Made by a program: the position numbers and the translations under genes
Part shown: in pieces, positions 1 through 10,318 of the stretch
Layout: every line of letters begins with the position of its first letter
How positions within the stretch are numbered: the first letter of the stretch is position 1
The notes under the pieces: generated by a model
What the model was told of the DNA's origin: nothing
Database searches by the model: none
What the model saw: the letters and a program-made list of their open reading frames with translations, nothing else
Assembly: GCA_946902985.2 (NCBI GenBank)
Contig: OX336393.1
Coordinates: 133,762,533-133,826,532 of the forward strand
DNA: 64,000 nucleotides
Reading direction: 5' to 3'
Source of the DNA: Meconema thalassinum
Taxonomy: Eukaryota; Arthropoda; Insecta; Orthoptera; Tettigoniidae

Positions 1-3000
1 TATAATCCAAAATTGACTCATCACCGCAGGGCTCAAACCACTAGACCTAGAAAGCTGAAATTTTGCATGTTGGTTGATACGAGTATGTAGAGGCTCACTG
101 CGATACGGTTTTTGAAAATTCAATTTGTAAGTGACTTCTTTCGCCCCTTTGGCATTGACAATTCAAAATTGACTCATCGACGCAGGGCTCAAACCACTAG
201 ACCTAGAAAGCTGAAATTTTGCATGTTGGTTGATCCGAGTATGTAGAGGCCCACTATGAAACGGTTTTTGAAAATTCAATTTTAAGTGACTTTTTCGACC
301 CTTTGGCACTGAACAAGGACAGTCGGTACAAAGTTCGGATTTAGCTCATTTTAAGCCGCCAGATACGAGAAACAATACTCGGAGGTCCTGTAGGGACCCC
401 GAAACACACTTTTTAAGTTCATAAAATGAACGGTTTCGGAGATATTCCCAAATAACTGTGTTCCCTCTGAGAAACAGATCAACGTTACTATGGCAACCGC
501 TGAAACTTCGCAGACCGGGGATAGTTTTCTGGCAATATCTCGAAAACTGTTCGTTTTTGGGCCTTAAAATGCTGGGTTCGGTTCCCCACGAACATTGCTC
601 CTCACATTGATAAGCGCAAAAAGAGCTGTAATCCATATTTTTACGAGCAAATCGACTTGGAAAGTCTCATCTCTTATATATAATCCAAAATTGACTCATC
701 ACCGCAGGGCTCAAACCACTAGACCTAGAAAGCTGAAATTTTGCATGTTGGTTTATCCGAGTATGTAGAGGCTCACTAAGAAACGGTTTTTGAAAATTCA
801 ATTTGTAAGTGACTTTTCTCGGCCCTTTGGCATTGACAATTCAAAATTGACTCATCGACGCAGGGCTCAAACCACTAGACCTAGAAAGCTGAAATTTTGC
901 ATGTTGGTTGATCCGAGTATGTAGACGCCCACTAAGAAACGGTTTTTGAAAATTCAATTTGTAAGTGACTTTTTTCGGCCCTTTGGCACTGAACAAGGAC
1001 AGTCGGTACAAAGTTCGGATTTAGTTCATTTTTAGCCGCCAGATACGAGAAACAATACTCGGAGGTCCTGTAGGGACCCCGATACACACTTTTTACGTTC
1101 CTAAAATGAACGGTTTCGGAGATATTCCCTAATAACTGTGTTCCCTCTGAGAAACAGATCAACGTTACTATGGCAACCGCTGAAATTTCGCAGACCGGGG
1201 ATAGTTTTCTGGGAATATCTCGAAAACCGTTCGTTTTTGGGCCTTAAAACGCTGGGTTCGGTTCCCACATCTTCGAAGTGGAAACCACGAACATTGCTCC
1301 TCACTTTGATACGCGCAAAAAGAGCTATAATCCATATTTCTACGAGCAAATCGACTTGGAAAGTCTCATCTCTTATATATAATCCAAAATTGACTCATCA
1401 CCGCAGGGCTCAAACCACTATACCTAGAAAGCTGAAATTTTGCATGTTGGTTGATACGAGTATGTAGAGGCTCACTGCGATACGGTTTTTGAAAATTCAA
1501 TTTGTAAGTGACTTCTTTCGCCCCTTTGGCATTGACAATTCAAAATTGACTCATCGACGCAGGGCTCAAACCACTAGACCTAGAAAGCTGAAATTTTGCA
1601 TGTTGGTTGATCCGAGTATGTAGAGGCCCACAAAGAAACGGTTTTTGAAAATTCAATTTTAAGTGACTTTTTTCGACCCTTTGGCACTGAACAAGGACAG
1701 TCGGTACAAAGTTCGGATTTAACTCATTTTAAGCCGCCAGATACGAGAAACAATACTCGGAGGTCCTGTAGGGACCCCGATACACACTTTTTAAGTTCCT
1801 AAAATGAACGGTTTCGGAGATATTCCCTAATAACTGTGTTCCCTCCGAGAAACAGATCAACGTTACTATGGCAACCGCTGAAATTTCGCAGACCGGGGAT
1901 AGTTTTCTGGCAATATCTCGAAAACTGTTCGTTTTTGGGCCTTACAACGCTGGGATCGGTTCCCACCTCTATGAAGTGGAAACCACGAACATTGCTCCTC
2001 ACATTGATACGCGCAATAAGAGCTATAATCAATATTTCTACGAGCAAATCGACTTGGAAAGTCTCATCTCTTATACATAATCCAAAATTGACTCATCACC
2101 GCAGGGCTCAAACCACTAGACCTAGTAAGCTGAAATTTTGCATGTTGGTTGAGCCGAGTATGTAGAGGCTCACAAAGAAACGGTTTTTGAAAATTCAATT
2201 TGTATGTGACTTTTTTCGGCCCTTTGGCATTGACCATCCAAAATTGACTCATCGACGCAGGGCTCAAACCACTAGACCTAGAAAGCTGAAATGTTGCATG
2301 TTGGGTGATCCGCGTATGTAGAGGCCCACTAAGAAACGGTTTTTGAAAATTCAATTTGTATGTGACTTTTTTCGGCCCTTTGGCACTGAGCAAGGACAGT
2401 CGGTACAAAGTTCGGATTTAGCTCATTTTAAGCCGCCAGATACGAGAATCAATACTCGGAGGTCCTGTATGGACCCCGATACACACTTCGAAGTGGAATC
2501 CACGAACATTGCTCCTCACATTGATACGCGCAAAAAGAGCTATAATCCATGTTTCTACGAGGAAATCGACTTGGAAAGTCTCATCTCTTATGTATAATCC
2601 AAAATAGACTCATCACCGCAAGGCTCAAACCACTAGACCTAGAAAGCTGAAATTTTGTATGTTGGTTGATCCGAGTATGTAGAGGCCCACTAAGAAACGG
2701 TTTTTGAAAATTCAATTTTAAGTGACTTTTTTTCGACCCTTTGGCACTGAACAAGGGCAGTCGGTACAAAGTTCGGATTTAGCTCATTTTAAGCCGCCTG
2801 ATACGAGAAACAATACTCGGAGGTCCCGTAGGGACCCCGAAACACACTTTTTAAGTTCATAAAATGAACTGTTTCGGAGATATTCCCAAATAACTGTGTT
2901 CTCTCTGAGAAACAGATCAACGTTACTATGGCAACCGCTGAAATTTCGCAGACCGGGGATAGTTTTCTGGCAATATCTCGAAAACCGTTAGTTTTAGGGC

Positions 3001-4187
3001 CTTAAAACGCTGGGTTCGTTTCCCCACGAGCATTGCTCCTCACATTGGTACGCGCAAAAAGAGCTATAATCCATATTTCTACGAGCAAATCGACTTGGAA
3101 TGTCTCATCTCTTATATATAATCCAAAATTGACTCATCACCGCAGGGCTCAAACCACTAGACCTAGAAAGCTGAAATTTTGCATGTTGGTTGATACGAGT
3201 ATGTAGAGGCTCACTGCGATACGGTTTTTGAAAATTCAATTTGTAAGTGACTTCTTTCGCCCCTTTGGCATTGACAATTCAAAATTGACTCATCGACGCA
3301 GGGCTCAAACCACTAGACCTAGAAAGCTGAAATTTTGCATGTTGGTTGATCCGAGTATGTAGAGGCCCACTAAGAAACGGTTTTTGAAAATTCAATTTTA
3401 AGTGACTTTTTTCGACCCTTTGGCACTGAACAAGGGCAGTCGGTACAAAGTTCGGATTTAGCTCATTTTAAGCCGCCAGATACGAGAAACAATACTCGGA
3501 GGTCCTGTAGGGACCCCGAAACACACTTTTTAAGTTCATAAAATGAACGGAATCAGAGATATTCCCAAATAACTGTGTTCCCTCTGAGAAACAGATCAAC
3601 GTTACTATGGCAACCGCTGAAATTTCGCAGACCTGGGATAGTTTTCTGGCAATATCTCGAAAACCGTTCGTTTTTTGGGCCTTAAAACGCTGGGTTCGGT
3701 TCCCACTTCTTCGAAGTGGAAACCACGAACATTGCTCCTCACATTGATAAGCGCAAAAAGAGCTGTAATCCATATTTTTACGAGCAAATCGACTTGGAAA
3801 GTCTCATCTCTTATATATAATCCAAAATTGACTCATCACCGCAGGGCTCAAACCACTAGACCTAGAAAGCTGAAATTGTGCATGTTGGTTGATCCGAGTA
3901 TGTAGAGGCCCACTAAGAAACGGTTTTTGAAAATTCAATTTGTAAGTGACTTTTTTCGGCCCTTTGGCACTGAACAAGGACAGTCGGTACAAAGTTCGGA
4001 TTTAGTTCATTTTAAGCCGCCAGATACGAGAAACAATACTCGGAGGTCCTGTAGGGACCCCGATACACACTTTTTAAGTTCCTAAAATGAACGGTTTCGG
4101 AGATATTCCCTAATAACTGTGTTCCCTCTGAGAAACAGATCAACGTTACTATGGCAACCGCTGAAATTTCGCAGACCGGGGATAGTT
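1..4187. repeat. Complex satellite, higher-order unit about 0.70 kb
   Basis: The opening motif AATTGACTCATCACCG recurs at about 11, 689, 1388, 2086, 3127 and 3826, with a variant at 2603. Spacings are 678, 699, 698, 517, 524 and 699 bp. A full unit holds two tandem copies of a 150-160 bp module (CATCACCG and CATCGACG versions) followed by a 380-bp module. The 517-bp unit lacks part of the long module, and the 524-bp unit lacks one short module. The long module contains an inverted repeat, for example GAACGGTTTCGGAGATATT at 1806-1824 against its near complement at 1912-1930. The array stops abruptly at 4187 within a unit. Short open frames here are by-products of the repeats. The array continues past the left edge. 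Confidence 0.93.
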
Positions 4188-4445
4188 ATTTTCTTTATAA
4201 ATTTGTTTTTTGTTAACTGAATATTTTTGTTTGCCAATTTTGATCTGCTCTTTTTCGTTTTTAACCATGATCTGCAACGTATATTCACTGTCGAATGTGT
4301 CGTATTCTACCGGCTGTCACGTTAATTATTATTGTTTCTTAATTACTCTTATTGAGGAATTGGGCAAACTTATTTCAACAAAGTTGGTATTTTTTCTTTC
4401 ACGGCCATTGAATCCCCGCACAAGGCGCGGCTTAAACCTGGAAAA
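4188..4445. other. AT-rich stretch, nothing recognised
   Basis: This stretch sits between the satellite and the non-LTR remnant. It has T-rich runs, no tandem structure and no recognisable coding segment. Confidence 0.5.
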
Positions 4446-4669
4446 GTTGCTGAGTTGTACTAATGGGCTAATGGTGCAGCAGAAAAGAGGAGAATTGAAG
4501 CTTTTGAAATGTGGTGATACAGGAGAATGATGATCAGATGGGTTGATAGGGTAACAAATGAATAGGTATTAAGACGATTGGGAGAGGAGAGATGTTTCTG
4601 GCGACTGCTAATGAAGAGAAGAGATAGGAGGGTAGGACACATATTATGACACCCAGGAATAGCAAGCTC
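4446..4669 (+). pseudogene. Non-LTR retrotransposon RT, C-terminal region (left part)
   Basis: The plus strand reads, with in-frame stops, through motifs typical of the tail that follows the RT domain in many arthropod non-LTR elements: AEKRRIEAFEMW, a DRVTNE segment, RRLGEERCFW, then KRRDRRVGHIL and HPGIAS. In intact elements this tail follows the catalytic domain of an endonuclease/RT protein that copies its RNA at a nicked target. At least three stops interrupt this copy, one right after FEMW. It is cut at 4669 by a foldback element, and the same protein tail resumes at 5838. The family assignment rests on recognised residue patterns only. Confidence 0.72.
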
Positions 4670-5837
4670 ACTGTCGACCAAAATATTATGTGCACTCGAG
4701 TTTGAAGGTTGTTTGTGAAGTAACCAATAGACCTTCATAAAATCCAATGACATCATCATTTTCGTCGTTCGATGTTACGTTAGTTCATGTACGTTTGGAA
4801 TTTTTAATTTATATTTTAATATTTTTTATCGCAGTTGAAACACAAAAAGTGCCCGTTTTAAGCGTGTTTCAACCATGCGTCACATTTAAGAATTATTATC
4901 TCACAAACCCGTTATCAGTTCGAATCCAAATTTTAACACAATATACATTGTAATGTTGTATAACTGGTTTATTAATTTCAAAGTTTTGTGTGTTCAAGAA
5001 CGAATGTTGTTATCATTTTTGTAAGGTAACTCTTTCTCGGCTCGGGGTCGTTGGAAAATGTAGTTCTTGGTTGCGTTGTAATCCTTATACATCAAAACGT
5101 TATGCTGTATGACTGTGAAATAGGTAAATTAATTCACTTATTTTATATCGGTTTGTATTTGTACGGAGAATTAAGACATGGTTCACCTGCTAGCCGCTCC
5201 GGGAAATGCTGTACAGCGTTGCTGATATGGAGCCCATCACTTCCGAGCGAGACGCGCCATGACGCGCGATGTAGCCCATCTTGGCAATGATGTACTGCTT
5301 TCACCGGAGCGGCTAACTGGTGAACCATGTCTTAATTCTCCGTACAAATACAAACCGATATAAAATAAGTGAATTAATTTACGTATTTCACAATCATACA
5401 GCATACCGTTTTGATGTATAAGGATTACAACGCGATCAAGAACTACATTTTCAAACCATCCCGAGCCGAGGAAAAGTTACCTTACACAAATGATAACAAC
5501 TTTGTTTCTTGGACACACAAAATTTTAAAGTTAATAAACCTGTTATTCAACATTCCAATGTATATTGTGTTAAAATTTGGATTCGATCTAATGACGGGTT
5601 TGTGAGATAATAATTCTTAAATGTGACGCATGGTTGAAAAACGCTTAAAAACGGACACTTCTTGTGTTCCAACTGTGATAAAAAATATTAAAATATAAAT
5701 TAAAAATTCCAATCCTACATGAGCTAACGTAAAATAGAACGACGAAAATGATGAAGTTATTGGATTTTATAAAGGTCTATTGGTTACTTCACAAACAAAC
5801 TTCAAACTCGAGTACACATAATAGTTTGGTCGACAGT
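4670..5837. mobile_element. Foldback (long terminal inverted repeat) element
   Basis: Two near-perfect inverted arms, about 4670-5202 and 5304-5837, flank a 101-bp spacer. Both outer ends read ACTGTCGACCAAA on their own strand, and the inner ends read TAGCCGCTCCGG. Similarity then runs along the whole 533-bp arm. I see no transposase and no clear target duplication. The element splits the reverse transcriptase remnant, so it arrived later. It could be a long-TIR non-autonomous DNA transposon (Mutator-like or Foldback). The whole element would form a very long hairpin as single-stranded DNA or RNA. Confidence 0.88.
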
Positions 5838-6013
5838 AGTTATGGATGGGAGGGTCGCGGACTAGAACTGTAGGGGAAAACCTGGGTTAAACAGATTGCC
5901 TCGGATGTAGGGTGTGGTAGCTACGTAGAAATGAAACGATTAGCTCAGGAGAGGGAGTCATGGAGGGCTGCATCAAACCAGATAAAAACTGAAGACTCAA
6001 ACAACAACAATCA
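5838..6013 (+). pseudogene. Non-LTR retrotransposon RT tail (right part) and CAA-repeat 3' end
   Basis: This continues the C-terminal tail begun at 4446. It reads KTWVKQIASDVG, then YVEMKRLAQERESWRAAS followed by NQIK, a typical terminal motif of these proteins, and ends in a short CAA-rich tract at about 5998-6011. A stop lies near the beginning. The CAA tail is consistent with the 3' terminus of an RTE- or Jockey-type element. The 1168-bp foldback element separates it from its N-terminal side. Confidence 0.72.
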
Positions 6014-6688
6014 GGAATTTTAATTACTTAGAGAGGCATGTGGGGCAAAAGGGTCGTTGGAGAATTTCAATCCCTGGGATGTAACACTGGAAGAGACTGC
6101 ATAATGTACATCAGCGGCCAAGGTGAGCGATATTTAACTATAGGTCTATTAATAGGGATATGTTTACGTTCAAATCATCAATTAGTATGGCCAAATTACA
6201 TCCAGAATAGCTTAAGTAAGAATTCTTTTAATTCCCCATATTCCGGTAGATTTGCCATTCCAGTGTGCAAGGGTGCAGTTCCCTCTTCAAACAATATTCG
6301 CAATTTCTTTAACAAAGCGCAATGACACACACTTAACAGTAGCACGTGTACATTTAGACAAAACCATTTATTCCCATGGCCAACTGTATGTGGCGTGCTC
6401 GCGAGCATCCGGACAACAAAATCGTTATGTCTCAGCAGAAGATGGCAAAACCATAAACGTAATTTTAAAATGTGTTAACATAATGTAACATCGAACCCTG
6501 CAGACGTTCACAACTCTAGAAAATTCCCACTTTGCTGACCATATCAATATACTGTATGTATCAGAATATTCAGAATTAGAATGGACACACCTATAGCCGC
6601 GATTGCCGTAATAGAATTGACCAATTATCAGCAATAATTCATCGTCCCCATTGTCTTCATCGCGGGCGAAGCCGCGGGTACCTGCTAG
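6014..6688 (+). mobile_element. 3' part of a decayed autonomous-type Helitron
   Basis: The element contains the helicase fragment and ends with the hairpin CGCGGGCGAAGCCGCG at 6661-6676, then GGTACCTGC and the terminal CTAG at 6685-6688, followed by T. This is the standard Helitron 3' end (short hairpin, CTRR, inserted before T). The 5' end is not identified; the left limit given is only where the non-LTR remnant stops. The 3' terminus is almost identical to that of the non-autonomous Helitron at 7012-10318, so the two probably shared a transposase. Confidence 0.72.
6240..6488 (+). pseudogene. Helitron Rep/helicase, C-terminal fragment
   Basis: The frame ending at 6488 contains PFQCARVQFPL, a degenerate TINKAQG-like segment (ISLTKRNDTH), then IYSHGQLYVACSRASG and EDGKTINVIL. 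These match the last block of the Pif1-type helicase of Helitron RepHel proteins, with SHGQLYVACSR as the hallmark. In an intact element the protein nicks, unwinds and transfers one strand during rolling-circle transposition. The Rep nuclease, Walker motifs and most of the helicase are absent, and the TINKAQG motif is corrupted. It lies 200 bp upstream of a Helitron 3' terminus at 6688, where the end of the gene should be. Confidence 0.78.
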
Positions 6689-7011
6689 TATTTTATATTC
6701 ACCGGCTCATATCTCGGAGACGGTAACACACAGAGATAAATATGAATAGGCTACACCATTTTGAAGGGCATTTAATTTCCTTTAAGTTTGAAAAGTATAA
6801 ATATATGTGTGCGACGCACCGTTTAGAGTTATACGCCAAAATCTAAAAAAGGGGGACTTTGACCCCCCCCGCGGTACCTGAAATTGACGGGACTTTATTA
6901 GGTGTTGTTCAGGGGACCTCCCCCTACACATTCCAGAAAATATTTGGAACTACATGATTTAATGCAGCAAAAATTCCTAATTTGACTGGACTAATAACTG
7001 GGTGGGGTACA
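6689..7011. other. Gene-free gap between two Helitron ends
   Basis: No coding segment or tandem repeat is recognised. A run of G then C (near 6850-6870) could form a small hairpin. Confidence 0.5.
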
Positions 7012-7031
7012 TCTCTTATATAAAAACAAGT

Positions 7032-7068
7032 GTCCTGACTGACTGACTGACTGACTGACTGACTGACT
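7032..7068 (+). repeat. (CTGA)n microsatellite at Helitron 5' end
   Basis: Tandem CTGA tetranucleotides follow the GTGTC of the Helitron 5' end. The short copy at 39615-39853 has the same tract in the same place, so it is part of the element. Confidence 0.9.
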
Positions 7069-8334
7069 CATCATCGCCCAGCCAAAACTATTGAAGTTAG
7101 AATCATGAAATTTTGGGGATATGTTCGTGGTAAGTCGAAAACGCGCACTAAGGAAGGATTTTTGGATATTCAGGTTCTAAAGGGGTGTTAAGGGGATATA
7201 CCTGCATTTGATTGAATAACAATATCTCCCGATTGGTTTCATTGGGAGATGTGATACTCGGCATATACACTCATCATTAAAAATAAGAAGACACGTGTCT
7301 GAGGGTTTTTCGATGTGAAGTATATTATGAGCTGAAAGGGGTGAAAAGTGGGGGTTGAAGGATTCCTAACGGAGCGTGTATCTCTTAAACGACAGAGGCG
7401 AGGTGTTTGAAACTCAGTGGAAAAAAATCAGCTTAAAAATAAGTAAATAGGTGTTTGACCGTTTTTTCATAAATCCAATTTAAGGGGCCAATAGGGAGGG
7501 GTGAAATTCTGGGGGGGAAAAAACAGGAAAGAAAGTGTCCTAACCGATTGACTGACAGACTCACTCATCAAACTCAGGGGAAAAAAACTGCTTAAAAATA
7601 AGTAAATAGGTGTTCGACAGTCTTTTTCATAAACCCAATTTAAGGGGTTCTTTGGGAGGGGTGAAGTTCTGAAAAAAGGAAATTGAGAGAAAAAGTCCTG
7701 ACTCGCTCACCATTGCCCAGCCAAAATTATTGAAGTTAGACACATGACATTTCGGGGAATATGATCATTGTATGTCGGAACCGTCCACTAAGGGAGGATT
7801 TTCGTATATTCAGGGGGTCTTAAGGGGGTTAAACCTGCATTTCATTGAATAACAATAACTCCCGATTGGTTTCATTGGGGGATGTGTTACTAGGCATATG
7901 AACACACAAAAAATAAGAAGACATGTGTCTGAGGGTTTTTCGATGTGGTGTATATTATGAGGTGAAAGGGGTGAAAAGTGGGGGTTGAAGGATTCCTAAC
8001 GGAGCGTGTATCTCTTAAACGACATAGGCGAGGAGTTTTAAACTCAGCGGAAAAAATCAGCTTAAAAGATAAGTAAATAGATGTTCGATCGTTTTCTTTT
8101 TCTTAAATTCAATTTACGGGGCTCATGGGGAGGGGTGAAATTCTGGGTGGGGGGGGGGACCGGAAAGAAAGTGTCCTAACTGATTGACTCACTCACTCAC
8201 TCTTCAAACTCAGGGAGAGAAAACTGCTTAAATATAAGTAAATAAGTGTTTGACAGTTTATTTTCATAAATCAAATTTAAGGGGTTCATTGTGAGGGGAC
8301 AAATTCTGAAAAAAAAATGAAAGAAAATGTCCTG

Positions 8335-8370
8335 ACTCACTCACTCACTCACTCACTCACTCACTCACTC
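8335..8370 (+). repeat. (ACTC)n microsatellite
   Basis: A run of about nine ACTC units lies at the junction between two internal 640-bp monomers of the Helitron, corresponding to the CTGA tract of the 5' end. Confidence 0.9.
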
Positions 8371-10318
8371 ATCGTCCAGCCAAAATTATTGAAGTTAGAA
8401 ACATGACATTTTTGGGATATGTTCGTTGTATGTCAAAACCGTACACTAAGGGAGGATTTTCGGATATTCAGGTTCTAAAGGTGTCTTAATGGGGTTAAAC
8501 CTGCATTTTATTGAATAACAATATCTCATGAGTGGTTGCATTTGTGGATGTGATACTCGGCATATAAACTAATCATTAAAAATAAGCAGACATGTGTCTA
8601 AGGGTTATTCGATGTGGTGTATATTATAAGGTGAAAGGGGTGAAAAGTGAGGGTTGAAGGATTCCTAACGGAGCGTGTATCTCTTCAACGACATACGCGA
8701 GAAGTTTGAAACTCTGAGAAAAAAAACAGCTTAAAATAAGTACATCGGTGTTCGACCGTTTTTTCATAAATTCAATTTAAGGGGCCAATGGGGTGGGGTG
8801 AAATTCTAGAAAAAAAAAGGAGAGAAAGTGTCCTGACTGACTCACTCACTCACTCATCAAACTCAAGGGAAAAAGACAGCTTCAAATATAAGTTAATAGG
8901 TGTTCGAGCGTTTCTTCATGAATCCAATTTAAGGGGCGCATGGGGAGGGCGTAAAATTCCGGTAAAATAATTGAAAGAAAATGACCTGACTGACTCACTC
9001 ACTTATCATCGCCCAGCGAAAACTATTGAAGTAGGAAAAATTAAATTTTGGGAATATTTTCGCTCTATGTCGCGAACGTCAACTAATGAAGGATTTTTGT
9101 TTATTCGGGTGTTAAGGGGGTAAACGTGCATTTCATTGATTAACGATATCTCACGAGTTGTTTCTTTGGGGATGTGATATTCGGCATATAAACTAATCAT
9201 TAAAATTAAGCAGACATATGTCTAAGGGTTTATCGGTGTGGTGTATATTATGAGGTGAAAGGGGTGAAAATTGGGGGTTGAAGGATTTTTAACGGAGCGT
9301 GTATCTCTTAAACGACATAGGCGAGAAGTTTGACATTCAGCGGGGAAAAAAAAGCTTAAAATATAAGTAAATAGGTGTTCGACCGTTTTTTCATAAATCC
9401 AATTTAAGGGGCCCTTGGAGAGGGGTGAAATTCTGGGGGGAAAAACAGGAAAGATAGTGTTCTAACTGATTAACTCACTCACTCATCAAACTCAGGGGGG
9501 AAGAACAGCTTAAAAAGAAGTAAATAGGTCTTCGGCCGTTTTTTTTAATCATAAATCCAATATAAGGGATTCATGAGAGGGGTGAAATTCTGAAAAATAA
9601 ATGAAAGAAAATGTCCTGACCTACTCACTCACTCATCATCGCCCAGCCAAAATTATTGAAGTTAGAAACATGAAATTTTGGGGTTGTGTTCGTTGTAGGT
9701 CGAAAACGTCCACCAAGGGAGGGTTTTTGGATATTCAGGTTCTAAAGGGGTGTTAATGGGGTAGACCTGCATTTAATTGAATAACAATGTCTCCCGATTG
9801 GTTTCCTTGGGGGATGCGATACTCGGCATATAAACTCATCATTAAGAATAAGAAGACACATGTCTGAGGGTTTTTCGATGAACTGTATATTATGAGGTGT
9901 ATGTGTGAAAAGTGGGGGTTGAAGGATTCCTAACGGAGCAAGTATCTCTTAAAAGACAGAGGCATAAAGTATGAAACTCAGGGGGAAGAATCAGCTTGAA
10001 AAATAAGTAAAAAGGTGGTCGATCGTTTTTTTTTTCATGAATCCAATTTAAGGGGCCCATGGGGAGGGCTGAAATTCTGGAAGAAAAAGTCCACTAAGGA
10101 AGGATTTTTGGATATTCACTCTCATCGACCAACCAAAACTATTAAAGTTAGAAGAATGATATTTTGGGGATATGTTTGTTGTGTGTCGAAAACGTCTACT
10201 AAGGAGGGATTTTTGGATATTCAGGTTCTAAAAGGGTGTTAACGGGGTTAAACCTGCATTTCATTGAATAAAAATATGACACGACTATGACGCGAGCGAA
10301 GCCGCGGGTACCTGCTAG

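Larger units (their letters stand above)
7012..10318 (+). mobile_element. Non-autonomous Helitron with internal 640-bp tandem array
   Basis: It begins TCTCTTATATAAAA at 7012 after an A and ends CGCGAGCGAAGCCGCG, GGTACCTGC, CTAG at 10315-10318 before a T, so it sits between A and T without target duplication, as Helitrons do. The interior has no transposase. It is built of about five diverged copies of a 640-bp unit; the motif near CATCGCCCAGCC recurs at about 7070, 7715, 8375, 9008, 9636 and 10115. Each unit also carries CTGA/CTCA simple repeats. A 239-bp element with the same ends and a single short interior lies at 39615-39853 on the minus strand, which suggests the array grew inside the element. 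Confidence 0.85.

Noticed and set aside
4210..4530. Open frame of 106 codons on the plus strand
   Set aside because: It overlaps the reverse transcriptase tail in a different frame from the recognisable motifs.
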